12,611 bases of DNA from Fusobacterium sp. Lineage in GTDB: Bacteria; Fusobacteriota; Fusobacteriia; Fusobacteriales; Fusobacteriaceae. Shown here in pieces: positions 1 through 6,628 of the stretch. The notes beneath the pieces are model-generated. The model did no database searches and was not told where the DNA came from. It saw only the letters and a list, made by a program, of their open reading frames with translations. Both the position numbers and the translations under genes were made by a program. The stretch covers positions 1 through 12,611 of the forward strand of contig JAGYHM010000027.1 of assembly GCA_018457305.1 (NCBI GenBank), read 5' to 3'. Position 1 is the first letter of the stretch, and each line of letters opens with the position of its first letter.

Positions 1-576
1 TTTCTAATTTTAGAATATTTTAAGAGAAAAGGTTTCCATTTAACACTTGATATGGTTAATTTTATTTTCTTAATTGCAGGAATTATTTTACATAAAACAC
101 CTAGAAAATTTATTGATGCTTTCAACTCTGCTGTTAAAGGTTCAGCTGGAATTATTTTACAATTTCCGTTTTATGCAGGAATTATGGGTATGATGACAGG
201 AAATAATGCTGAAGGAATGAGTTTAGCTAAATTGATTTCAGAGTGGTTTGTAAATATTTCAACTACAACTACTTTCCCACTATTTACTTTCTGGAGTGCA
301 GGTATAGTTAATTTATTTGTTCCATCAGGTGGTGGACAATGGGCAGTTCAAGCTCCTGTTATGATGCAAGCTGGAGCAAAAATTGGAGTTCCTGCTGCAA
401 AAACAGCTATGGCTATTGCTTGGGGAGATGCTTGGACAAATATGATACAACCATTCTGGGCTTTACCAGCTCTTGGTATAGCAGGTCTTGGTGCAAGAGA
501 TATTATGGGATACTGTGTTATGAATTTAATTGTTGGAGGAATAATAATAAGTACAGGTTTAATATTTTTAGTATAA
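1..576 (+). CDS. atoE: AtoE-type short-chain fatty acid transporter, C-terminal part (5' end outside window)
   Basis: The reading frame is open from base 1 to the TAA at 574-576, giving 191 residues; the first ATG (52) is internal because coding sequence continues upstream of it. The family (AtoE/SCFA transporter, COG2031) is usually about 440 residues, so a little under half is visible. It is hydrophobic, with several membrane segments, and carries two family-like stretches: SGGGQWAVQAP (codons from 325) and GDAWTNMIQPFWALP (424-468), both typical of the conserved C-terminal half. The expected role is inner-membrane uptake of short-chain fatty acids such as butyrate or acetoacetate. The nearby atoD-atoA genes fit that role, although a terminator and a small gene lie between. 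The substrate is inferred from the family and not seen directly. Confidence 0.88.
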   Translation, partial: FLILEYFKRKGFHLTLDMVNFIFLIAGIILHKTPRKFIDAFNSAVKGSAGIILQFPFYAGIMGMMTGNNAEGMSLAKLISEWFVNISTTTTFPLFTFWSAGIVNLFVPSGGGQWAVQAPVMMQAGAKIGVPAAKTAMAIAWGDAWTNMIQPFWALPALGIAGLGARDIMGYCVMNLIVGGIIISTGLIFLV

Positions 577-590
577 ATTAAAGTTAATTT

Positions 591-630
591 TAAGGAGAAA
601 AAGTTTTTAATTTCTTCTCCTTATTTTTTT
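591..630 (+). terminator. Rho-independent terminator after atoE
   Basis: A nine-base stem, TAAGGAGAA (591-599) with TTCTCCTTA (615-623), encloses a 15-base loop and runs into ATTTTTTT (623-630). It begins 15 bases after the atoE stop, so the downstream genes probably use their own promoter. Confidence 0.75.
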
Positions 631-713
631 GTTAAAACATTTTACTCCTTTACTTTATTATAAAATTGAGGTAATATATATGTAGAATATATTTTATAAA
701 AGGAGGAATTTAT

Positions 714-938
714 ATGGCTACTGATAAAGAGTTGATGAATTTTAGTCAAGATCATGAATTAAATTATTTTTTAAAAAGTGAAGGAAAAAGAGAAACTGCA
801 GAAAATCGTAAAATACTAAAAGAAATTGGGAAAGAATGTAAAGCTAAACTTGGAAAAAGAGTTTTAAAGAATGATGACTTACATGAATTTCTTAAAAAAA
901 ATTCAAAATTAAAAAAACAATTAGAAGATAAAAAATAA
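714..938 (+). CDS. Small lysine-rich protein of unknown function
   Basis: The product is 74 residues starting at ATG 714, preceded by a strong AAAGGAGG site (about 699-706) at good spacing, so it looks truly translated. The protein is very hydrophilic, rich in Lys and Glu, with no signal peptide or membrane segment. The pattern of charged residues and leucines (LKEIGKECKAKLGKRVL, then LHEFLKKN and LKKQLEDKK) suggests two or three amphipathic helices. The single cysteine is in KECKAK. It sits 44 bases upstream of atoD in the same direction with no hairpin terminator between, so it may be co-transcribed with the CoA-transferase. I do not recognise the family. An RNA- or DNA-binding role would fit the positive charge but is only a guess. 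Confidence 0.75.
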   Translation: MATDKELMNFSQDHELNYFLKSEGKRETAENRKILKEIGKECKAKLGKRVLKNDDLHEFLKKNSKLKKQLEDKK

Positions 939-982
939 AAAATATTTTTTAATAATTTAATAATTAAAATATAGGAGGAAGT

Positions 983-1636
983 ATGATATCAAAATTTATC
1001 AAAAAAGACAAATTAAAAGATCTTATAAAAGATGATATGACTATAATGGTCGGAAGTTTCTTAGATTGTGGTTCACCTAATAGAATCATTGATGAACTAT
1101 TAGAATTAGGAGTAAAAAATCTTACACTAATTTGTAATGACACTGCATTCCCTGATAGAGGTGTAGGAAGAATGATAGTTGCTAAACAATTTAAAAAAGC
1201 TATTGTTAGTCATGTGGGAACTAATCCTGAAACTGGAAGACAAATGAACGAGGGAGAATTAGAAGTAGTTTTAACTCCTCAAGGAACTTTAGCAGAACAA
1301 GTTAGAACAGGTGGAGCTGGACTTGGAGGATTTTTAACTCCTACTGGACTTGGAACTCCTGTTGCTGAAGGGAAACAACAAATAGAACTTGATGGGAAAA
1401 CATATTTATTAGAAAAATCTTTGAAAGCAGATGTTGCAATTTTAGGAGCAACTCTTTGTGATAAAAAAGGAAATTTATGGTATGAAGGTTCTTCAAGAAA
1501 CTTTAATCCACTTATGGCAACTGCAGCAGATGTAGTTATAGTTGAAGCTGAAAAAATTGTTGAAGTTGGAGAAATTGCACCAGAAAATGTTGTAACTCCG
1601 CATATATTTGTAGATTACATTGTGGATTTTGAATAA
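983..1636 (+). CDS. atoD: Acetate/butyrate:acetoacetate CoA-transferase, subunit alpha
   Basis: The product is 217 residues, the normal length for AtoD/CtfA, with ATG 983 eight bases after an AGGAGG-like site. It is the first subunit of the heterodimeric family I CoA-transferase, which moves CoA between acyl-CoAs and acetate, butyrate or acetoacetate in the cytoplasm. Visible family features are the N-terminal D-D-M-T-I-M-V-G-S-F segment with CGSP (residues 18-32, the CoA-transferase signature 1 region, with GSF where GGF is usual) and the glycine-rich GGAGLGGFLTPTGLGTPVAEG (110-130). The catalytic glutamate is in the partner subunit, whose gene follows after 14 bases. With the AtoE-type gene upstream this indicates short-chain fatty acid use or butyrate-forming fermentation. 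The exact acyl specificity cannot be read from sequence. Confidence 0.93.
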   Translation: MISKFIKKDKLKDLIKDDMTIMVGSFLDCGSPNRIIDELLELGVKNLTLICNDTAFPDRGVGRMIVAKQFKKAIVSHVGTNPETGRQMNEGELEVVLTPQGTLAEQVRTGGAGLGGFLTPTGLGTPVAEGKQQIELDGKTYLLEKSLKADVAILGATLCDKKGNLWYEGSSRNFNPLMATAADVVIVEAEKIVEVGEIAPENVVTPHIFVDYIVDFE

Positions 1637-1650
1637 GGAGGAAAAGATAT

Positions 1651-2310
1651 ATGGATAAAGTTGAATTACAAAATTTTATTGCAAAAAGGGTTGCAAAAGA
1701 ATTAAAAGATGGAGATGTTGTAAATCTTGGGATCGGGTTGCCTACTCTTGTAGCAAATTTTCTTCCTAAGGGAATAGATATAACTTTACAATCAGAAAAT
1801 GGATTTATTGATATAGGTCCAAGCCCTGAAGCTGGAAAAGAAAATCATAATGTAGTTAATGCAGGAGGAATACCTAGTAGTATTAAAAAAGGTGGAGCTT
1901 GTTTTGATTCATCAGTTTCATTTACTATAATAAGAGGTGGACATGTTGATGCAACTGTTTTAGGAGCATTACAAGTTGATAAATATGGAAATATAGCTAA
2001 CTGGGTTATTCCAGGAAAAAAAGTTCCAGGAATGGGTGGAGCTATGGATTTAGTTGTAGGAGCTAAAAAAGTTATAGTTGCTATGGAACATACAGCAAGA
2101 GGAAATCATAAAATATTAGAAAAATGTAACTTACCTTTAACTGCTTCTGCTCAAGTTAATTTAATTATTACAGAAATGTGTGTAATTGAAGTTAGACCAG
2201 AAGGATTAGTTTTAGTAGAAAGAAATCCAGAATTTACTATTGAAGATATTAAGGCTGCTACTGGTGCAGAACTTATAATTCCTGAAGTAGTAAAAGATTA
2301 TCAAGTATAA
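1651..2310 (+). CDS. atoA: Acetate/butyrate:acetoacetate CoA-transferase, subunit beta (catalytic)
   Basis: The product is 219 residues, matching AtoA/CtfB. ATG 1651 follows AAGGAGGAAA, which begins within the atoD stop codon region, so the two subunits are tightly coupled. The CoA-transferase signature 2, L-Q-S-E-N-G, is at residues 46-51; the family's catalytic glutamate, which forms the glutamyl-CoA thioester, would be Glu49. GIGLPTLVANFLP (28-39) and GGHVDATVLGALQVD are also typical of the subunit. It forms the active heteromer with the product of the preceding gene and acts in the cytoplasm. The two-gene unit ends at a strong terminator, so it appears to be self-contained apart from the small gene upstream. 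Confidence 0.94.
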   Translation: MDKVELQNFIAKRVAKELKDGDVVNLGIGLPTLVANFLPKGIDITLQSENGFIDIGPSPEAGKENHNVVNAGGIPSSIKKGGACFDSSVSFTIIRGGHVDATVLGALQVDKYGNIANWVIPGKKVPGMGGAMDLVVGAKKVIVAMEHTARGNHKILEKCNLPLTASAQVNLIITEMCVIEVRPEGLVLVERNPEFTIEDIKAATGAELIIPEVVKDYQV

Positions 2311-2323
2311 ATACAAATTTTAT

Positions 2324-2357
2324 TAAAAAATCACTAGTTTTATCTAGTGATTTTTTA
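2324..2357 (+). terminator. Strong terminator after atoDA
   Basis: A perfect 14-base-pair inverted repeat (2324-2337 with 2344-2357; core ATCACTAG/CTAGTGAT) has a six-base loop, TTTTAT, and an A-tract on the left arm paired to a T-tract on the right. It begins 13 bases after the atoA stop. The symmetric A/T tracts would allow termination in both directions. Confidence 0.85.
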
Positions 2358-2381
2358 ATGTTTAAGAAAATTATAATTTAA

Positions 2382-2452
2382 TTTTTTGGCAAGTGAGTGT
2401 GCTCCCTTCTTAAAAATTTTTATCTATAAAAAATATTTTTTATAGTTTTTTT
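2382..2452. other. Intergenic hairpin pair of unknown role
   Basis: Two structures fill the gap after the atoA terminator. The first (2382-2416) is an imperfect hairpin with GAG/CTC closing a TGTG loop, then AAG/CTT, two possible G-U pairs and a T5/A5 outer stem. The second (2424-2445) is a perfect 22-base AT-rich palindrome followed by seven T residues (2446-2452), so it could act as a weak terminator. The GGCAAGTGAGTGTGCTCCC core (2388-2406) is markedly richer in G+C than its surroundings. No open reading frame with a ribosome site lies here. Confidence 0.4.
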
Positions 2453-2465
2453 ATTTCTTTTCTAA

Positions 2466-2508
2466 TATAATAAATATATATTATTTTAGAAAAAATATTT
2501 TTCTAAAA
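2466..2508 (+). promoter_or_regulatory. Possible promoter and leader hairpin of the PHP-hldD operon
   Basis: TATAAT at 2466-2471 could be a -10 box, although no good -35 hexamer is visible 16-18 bases upstream. Just downstream is a perfect hairpin, TTTTAGAAAAA (2484-2494) with TTTTTCTAAAA (2498-2508), ending nine bases before the AGGTGA ribosome site (2517-2522). In a sequence this AT-rich, both could arise by chance. Confidence 0.3.
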
Positions 2509-2526
2509 AGAAAGTTAGGTGATTTT

Positions 2527-3360
2527 TTGGAAGTAGATTTACATATACACACAACTTTTTCAGATGGAACTTATACACCAGAAGAAGTTATAAAGACAGC
2601 AATTCAAAAAAATATGAAGGCTCTTGCAATAACTGATCACGATAATATTGATGGACTTTATGTTGGGCAAGACTTTGCTAAAAAAAATAATTTTGAATTG
2701 ATAAATGGGATTGAATTTTCTTGTAATATAGAGGAAAATGAGGTTCATATCTTAGGTTATTTTTTGAATTTAGAAGATAAAATTTTTTTAGAAAGAATAG
2801 AAAATTTACTTTTGAGTAGAGATGAAAGAAATAATAAAATTATAAAAAAATTACAAGATAATGATATAATGATTGAATTGGAAGATGTCAAATTAGAAAG
2901 CAGTGGAAGAATTTTAGGTCGTCCCCATTTTGCAAGAGCTTTAATGAAAAAAGATATTGTGGAGTCTATTCCAGAAGCCTTTGATAAATATTTAGGCAGA
3001 GGAGGACTTGCCTATGTACCAAGAGTAAAATGTTCACCCGAACTTGCAGTTCAATTTTTAAAAGATAATGGGGCATTTGCTTCTTTGGCTCATCCTAAAT
3101 TTATATCAAAAGATGAAAATTTCACTTTAAATTTAATAAAAAAATTAAAGGAATATGGACTTGACGGAATAGAAACAAATTATAGTTTATTTGAGAAAAA
3201 TGAAATAAGTAAGTATAAAACTTGGGCAAAAAAATTTGATTTAATCACGACAGGTGGCTCAGATTTTCATGGAGAAAATAGAAAAAATATTTTTATAGGT
3301 CAGGCTGGAGTTGACTATCAAAAAATTTTAAAAATAAAAAAATACTTAAATATTATTTAG
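2527..3360 (+). CDS. PHP-domain metal-dependent phosphoesterase (RNase AM/YciV-like)
   Basis: The product is 277 residues from a TTG start at 2527, the only in-frame start beside AGGTGA (2517-2522) and the one that puts the family N-terminus (xxVDLHIHTxxSDG) in place. PHP metal-binding motifs are present: H6-x-H8, D13, D37-H38 in ITDHDN, E63 in GIEFS, H74, GRPHFA (H134), AHP (H189) and GSDFHG (D246, H248). Length and motif order fit COG0613, whose studied members are 5'-3' exoribonucleases or nucleoside bisphosphate phosphatases; which applies here is inference. It is cytoplasmic. Its TAG stop is part of the ribosome site of hldD, nine bases on, implying translational coupling without an obvious shared pathway. 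Confidence 0.85.
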   Translation: MEVDLHIHTTFSDGTYTPEEVIKTAIQKNMKALAITDHDNIDGLYVGQDFAKKNNFELINGIEFSCNIEENEVHILGYFLNLEDKIFLERIENLLLSRDERNNKIIKKLQDNDIMIELEDVKLESSGRILGRPHFARALMKKDIVESIPEAFDKYLGRGGLAYVPRVKCSPELAVQFLKDNGAFASLAHPKFISKDENFTLNLIKKLKEYGLDGIETNYSLFEKNEISKYKTWAKKFDLITTGGSDFHGENRKNIFIGQAGVDYQKILKIKKYLNII

Positions 3361-3369
3361 GAGGAAAAA

Positions 3370-4401
3370 ATGATTATAGTAACTGGTTCGGCAGGAATGA
3401 TAGGTAGTGCATTTGTGTGGAAACTTAATGAAATGGGAGAAAAAAATATTTTACTTGTAGATAAATTAAGAACAGAAAATAAATGGTTGAATATTAGAAA
3501 AAGAGAATATGCAGATTGGTTAGATAGAGATGATTTGAAAGAATGGCTTGCAGTTGAAGAAAATGCAAAAAAAATTGAAGCAGTAGTTCATATGGGAGCT
3601 TGTTCTGCAACAACAGAGCAAGATGGAGATTTTTTAATGGATAATAACTACGGCTACACAAAATTTTTGTGGGATTTTTGTAGTGAAAGAAAAATAAAAT
3701 TTATTTATGCTTCATCGGCTGCAACTTATGGTATGGGAGAACTTGGTTATAATGATGAGGTTTCATCAGAAGAATTACAAAAATTACAACCTTTAAATAA
3801 ATATGGTTATTCTAAAAAAATATTTGATGACTGGGCATTCAAACAGGAAAAAACTCCGTCTCAATGGTATGGACTAAAATTTTTCAATGTTTATGGTCCA
3901 CAAGAATATCACAAAGGAAGAATGGCATCTATGGTTTTTCATTCTTTCAATCAATATAAAACTAATGGGAAGATAAAACTTTTCAAATCACATAAAGATG
4001 GCTTCAAAGATGGAGAGCAACTTAGAGATTTTGTTTATGTGAAAGATGTTGTTGATATAATGTATTATTTATTGAAGTTAAGTGATGTTGAATTTAGAAA
4101 TAAAGAGGTTGGCTCTGGAATATTTAATATTGGTACTGGGAAATGCCGTTCATTCTTAGATTTATCTATGGCAACAGTAAATTCTTTGAAAAAATCTAAA
4201 AATGAAAAAGAGTTGGCAGTTGAAGATGTAATTGAGTTTATACCTATGCCAGAAGATTTAAGAGGAAAATATCAATACTTTACAGAAGCGAAGAACGAGA
4301 AGATAAGAAAAATTGGTTACACTAAAAAATTATCTACTCTTGAAGAGGGAGTTTATGATTATGTAGTGAATTATCTTGTAAAAGAGGATTCTTATTTGTA
4401 A
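3370..4401 (+). CDS. hldD: ADP-L-glycero-D-manno-heptose 6-epimerase
   Basis: The product is 343 residues and starts at ATG 3370 after TAGGAGGAAAA. This is an extended short-chain dehydrogenase/reductase that epimerises ADP-D-glycero- to ADP-L-glycero-manno-heptose, the last step in making the LPS inner-core heptose donor. The nucleotide-binding G-S-A-G-M-I-G is at 6-12. HMGACSATTE (74-83) followed by MDNNY is characteristic of HldD and not of general epimerases. Y145-x-x-x-K149 is the SDR pair, and EYHKGRMAS contains K182, aligned with the second catalytic lysine region of E. coli HldD. RDFVYVKDV and LRGKYQYFTEA also match. It is about 30 residues longer than E. coli HldD, mostly in loops of the C-terminal half. 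gmhA of the same pathway lies 5 kb away. Confidence 0.94.
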   Translation: MIIVTGSAGMIGSAFVWKLNEMGEKNILLVDKLRTENKWLNIRKREYADWLDRDDLKEWLAVEENAKKIEAVVHMGACSATTEQDGDFLMDNNYGYTKFLWDFCSERKIKFIYASSAATYGMGELGYNDEVSSEELQKLQPLNKYGYSKKIFDDWAFKQEKTPSQWYGLKFFNVYGPQEYHKGRMASMVFHSFNQYKTNGKIKLFKSHKDGFKDGEQLRDFVYVKDVVDIMYYLLKLSDVEFRNKEVGSGIFNIGTGKCRSFLDLSMATVNSLKKSKNEKELAVEDVIEFIPMPEDLRGKYQYFTEAKNEKIRKIGYTKKLSTLEEGVYDYVVNYLVKEDSYL

Positions 4402-4598
4402 AAATAAATATTTTACTTTTTTATGGGCAAAAAAGTAAACAAAAAGCCCTTGCGAGCCCAAAATTTCTTTAATCGTAAAAACTCTAATTCGTTAAGAAAA
4501 ACTTGCAAACTCACTACGCTCAAACACGCAAGATTTTTCTAAAACTCATTACAAGTTTTTACTGAGAAATTTTAAAGGCTCTTAGAGTATTTATTTTT
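4400..4598. repeat. Long branched inverted repeat (about 200 bases)
   Basis: The sequence folds back on itself over its whole length. The outer stem is 4400-4410 with 4588-4598 (11 perfect pairs). A side hairpin is formed by TTTACTTTTTT (4412-4422) and AAAAAAGTAAA (4429-4439) with loop ATGGGC. The main stem is GAGCC/GGCTC (4454-4458/4577-4581), AAAATTTCT/AGAAATTTT (4460-4468/4565-4573), GTAAAAACT/AGTTTTTAC (4475-4483/4554-4562) and AGAAAAACTTGC (4495-4506) paired to 4528-4540 with one bulged A. The apex is an unpaired 21-base loop (4507-4527) containing ACTCACTACGCTC. The GGGC in the side loop could pair with GCCC at 4446-4449. It starts at the hldD stop codon. It resembles a non-coding dispersed repeat or a degenerate miniature element; no coding frame spans it. 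Confidence 0.7.
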
Positions 4599-4610
4599 TT
4601 AAAAGGGGAA

Positions 4611-4667
4611 GTTGGGGGCGAAGCCCCCACAAAAGAGGCGACCAGTCCGTTAGGACGCAGGTCGCCC
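4611..4667 (+). repeat. GC-rich double-hairpin repeat, copy 1
   Basis: There are two adjacent hairpins. Hairpin 1 is TGGGGGC (4613-4619), loop GAA, GCCCCCA (4623-4629). After the linker ACAAAAG comes hairpin 2: GGCGACC (4637-4643) with GGTCGCC (4660-4666) outside, and GTCC-GTTA-GGAC (4645-4656) inside, the two stems separated by A on one side and GCA on the other. The core CAGTCCGTTAGGACGC (4643-4658) recurs with one change at 7085-7100. The block is conspicuously GC-rich against its surroundings. It ends 41 bases before the uppP start. Confidence 0.8.
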
Positions 4668-4707
4668 AGAGAATTTGAAATAAATTAAAAATTTTGGAGT
4701 TGATTTT

Positions 4708-5529
4708 GTGAAAATACTATTTGTTATAATTTTATCTCTCGTTGAGGGAATTACTGAATTTTTACCTGTCAGTAGTACGGGTCATATGATACTTGTTGAG
4801 CAATTTATTAGACGTATTGTGAATGGAGAAATTTTTTCAAGAACTTTTTTAAATAGTTTTTTAATTATTGTTCAGCTGGGAGCAATTTTAGCAGTTGTTA
4901 TTTATTTTTGGAACGATGTTAGCCCTTTTGTAAAAACCAAAAAAGAATTTATAAAAAGGTTTAGACTGTGGATGAAAGTTTTAGTTGGGGTTATACCTGC
5001 TATGATTTTGGGACTTTTGTTTGATGATTATATAGATAAATATTTTATGGACAATGTTTTTATAATCGCAACGACTTTAATTTTTTATGGAATAATTTTA
5101 ATTGTTTTAGAAATAAAAAATAAAAAGAGAGTTCCTAGAATAAAATCTTTTGGACAGTTAAAATATAGAGTGGCATTTATAATAGGATTTTTTCAATGTT
5201 TAGCTATGGTTCCTGGGACATCTCGTTCAGGTGCAACAATAATTGGAGCATTACTTTTAGGACTTTCTCGTACAGTAGCAACTGAATTTTCATTTTTACT
5301 TGCAATACCTACTATGCTTGGAGCAACCTTATTGAAATTATTAAAAAATGGTTTGGCTTTCTCAACAGAAGAGTGGTTGTATTTAGGCTTAGGAACTTTC
5401 TTATCTTTTGTGATTGCTTATGTGGTTATAAAATGGTTTATGGATTTTATCAGAAAAAGAAATTTTATTTCGTTTGGAATTTATAGAATAATTTTAGGAA
5501 TTTTAGTATTTATATTTATGATATTTTAA
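4708..5529 (+). CDS. uppP: Undecaprenyl-diphosphatase (BacA/UppP family)
   Basis: The product is 273 residues from a GTG at 4708, eight bases after TTGGAG; the start gives the usual UppP N-terminus. This integral membrane enzyme dephosphorylates undecaprenyl diphosphate, recycling the lipid carrier for peptidoglycan and O-antigen units, and its overproduction gives bacitracin resistance. Family motifs are E13-G-I-T-E17-F-L-P-V-S-S-T-G-H26 (equivalent to E. coli E17, E21 and H30) and P169-G-T-S-R173-S-G (the conserved arginine, E. coli R174). Multiple hydrophobic helices cover the length, which is normal for the family. It lies 306 bases downstream of hldD, beyond two structured repeats, so co-transcription with hldD is uncertain. 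I found no convincing promoter immediately upstream. Confidence 0.95.
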   Translation: MKILFVIILSLVEGITEFLPVSSTGHMILVEQFIRRIVNGEIFSRTFLNSFLIIVQLGAILAVVIYFWNDVSPFVKTKKEFIKRFRLWMKVLVGVIPAMILGLLFDDYIDKYFMDNVFIIATTLIFYGIILIVLEIKNKKRVPRIKSFGQLKYRVAFIIGFFQCLAMVPGTSRSGATIIGALLLGLSRTVATEFSFLLAIPTMLGATLLKLLKNGLAFSTEEWLYLGLGTFLSFVIAYVVIKWFMDFIRKRNFISFGIYRIILGILVFIFMIF

Positions 5530-5535
5530 AAAACG

Positions 5536-5570
5536 AAATCTCGTCTAAATTTAATTGACGAGATTTTTTT
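5536..5570. terminator. Bidirectional terminator between uppP and aroF
   Basis: The stem AAATCTCGTC (5536-5545) pairs with GACGAGATTT (5557-5566) around an 11-base loop and runs into T7 (5564-5570) on the plus strand. On the minus strand the stem is followed by CG then TTTTTT. It lies between the convergent uppP and DAHP synthase genes and can serve both. Confidence 0.85.
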
Positions 5571-5584
5571 ATGAAATTACTATT

Positions 5585-6598
5585 TTATTTATTTAAGTTT
5601 TTTCTAAATTCAAAAGTCTTTTTCACTTTATCAGCAAATTCTTCAAATAAATCAAAATTAAGTGATTGAGGACCATCAGATAAAGCACATTCAGGATTTT
5701 CGTGTACCTCTACCATTGCTCCGTCTGCTCCTGCCATAATTCCTGCAAGAGTAATAGGGAGAACTAAATCTCTTTTTCCAGTTCCGTGGCTTGCATCAAT
5801 TATAATTGGAAGATGAGATTCTTTTTTGATTACTGCTATTGCATTTATATCAACAGTATTTCTTGTCATAGTTTCAAAAGTTCTGATTCCTCTTTCACAT
5901 AAAATTACATTTGGATTTCCATGGGCAATAATATATTCTGCGGACATTAAAAATTCATTTATCGTAGCACTTAAACCTCTTTTTAATAAAATAGGTTTTT
6001 TACAAGTTCCAAGTTTTTTAAGTAAACTAAAATTTTGCATATTTCTTGCTCCAACTTGAAGAATGTCAGAATATTTTTCTACAAGATTTAAAGTTTCAAC
6101 ATCCATGACTTCTGTAACAACTAGCATATTATTTTTATCAGCACAATCTCTTAAATATTTTAAGCCTTCTTCTCTAAGACCTTGAAAATCATATGGAGAA
6201 GTTCTTGGTTTATATGCCCCACCTCTTAAAATAGTTGCACCGTGTTCAGAAACTTTTTTTGAAATTCTCTCAAGCATTTCTTTGTTTTCCACAGAACAAG
6301 GACCAGCCATTATAGGGAAACTATCTCCACCTATTTTTTGTCCTTTTATTTCTATAACTGTATTTTCTTTTTTAAATTCTCTACTTGAAAATTTATACGG
6401 TTTACTAATTTTTATAAAATCTGAAATATCAGAAATTTTTTCAAAATCTTTTTCTGAAAACTCTTGTGGAAGATATAAAATTCCGAATTTTAAATTATCT
6501 TCATCACTTATTGAAAAATATTTTATTTTATTTTCATCTAAGAAATCTTTTACTTTTTCTATTGAGTAATTATCTTTATTTTTTAATTGTATATACAT
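5585..6598 (-). CDS. aroF: 3-deoxy-7-phosphoheptulonate (DAHP) synthase
   Basis: I place the start at the ATG at 6596-6598 (337 residues). An upstream in-frame TTG at 6625 would put the AAAGGA ribosome site inside the gene. The enzyme condenses phosphoenolpyruvate and erythrose 4-phosphate, the entry to aromatic amino acid synthesis. Residues 1 to about 72 form a small N-terminal domain; the barrel follows with GPCSVEN (from 99), LRGGAYKPRTSPYDFQGL, QVGARNMQNF, LLKRGLSATINEF, CERGIRTF, DASHGTGKRD and EVHENPECALSDGPQSL. Metal ligands expected from the Thermotoga-type enzyme are Cys101, His271, Glu297 and Asp308. Length and N-terminal domain match the type I-beta group, where that domain can mediate feedback control by aromatic amino acids. 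It is probably co-transcribed with the Smr gene 30 bases upstream. Confidence 0.95.
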   Translation of the reverse strand: MYIQLKNKDNYSIEKVKDFLDENKIKYFSISDEDNLKFGILYLPQEFSEKDFEKISDISDFIKISKPYKFSSREFKKENTVIEIKGQKIGGDSFPIMAGPCSVENKEMLERISKKVSEHGATILRGGAYKPRTSPYDFQGLREEGLKYLRDCADKNNMLVVTEVMDVETLNLVEKYSDILQVGARNMQNFSLLKKLGTCKKPILLKRGLSATINEFLMSAEYIIAHGNPNVILCERGIRTFETMTRNTVDINAIAVIKKESHLPIIIDASHGTGKRDLVLPITLAGIMAGADGAMVEVHENPECALSDGPQSLNFDLFEEFADKVKKTFEFRKNLNK

Positions 6599-6628
6599 AC
6601 ACTTGTTCCTTTCTAAATTTATCAAAAT

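Noticed and set aside
937..950. AT-only palindrome between the small gene and atoD as a terminator
   Set aside because: The 14-base A6-TA-T6 palindrome has no G-C pair and no real loop; such runs are frequent by chance in this sequence.
4611..4707. Riboswitch or regulatory leader for uppP
   Set aside because: The same hairpin module occurs at 7053-7108 between minus-strand genes, so it is not a gene-specific leader. No known riboswitch consensus is recognisable.
5826..6569. Plus-strand open frames within the DAHP synthase gene
   Set aside because: They have no ribosome sites and no recognisable motifs, and they overlap a fully conserved minus-strand enzyme.
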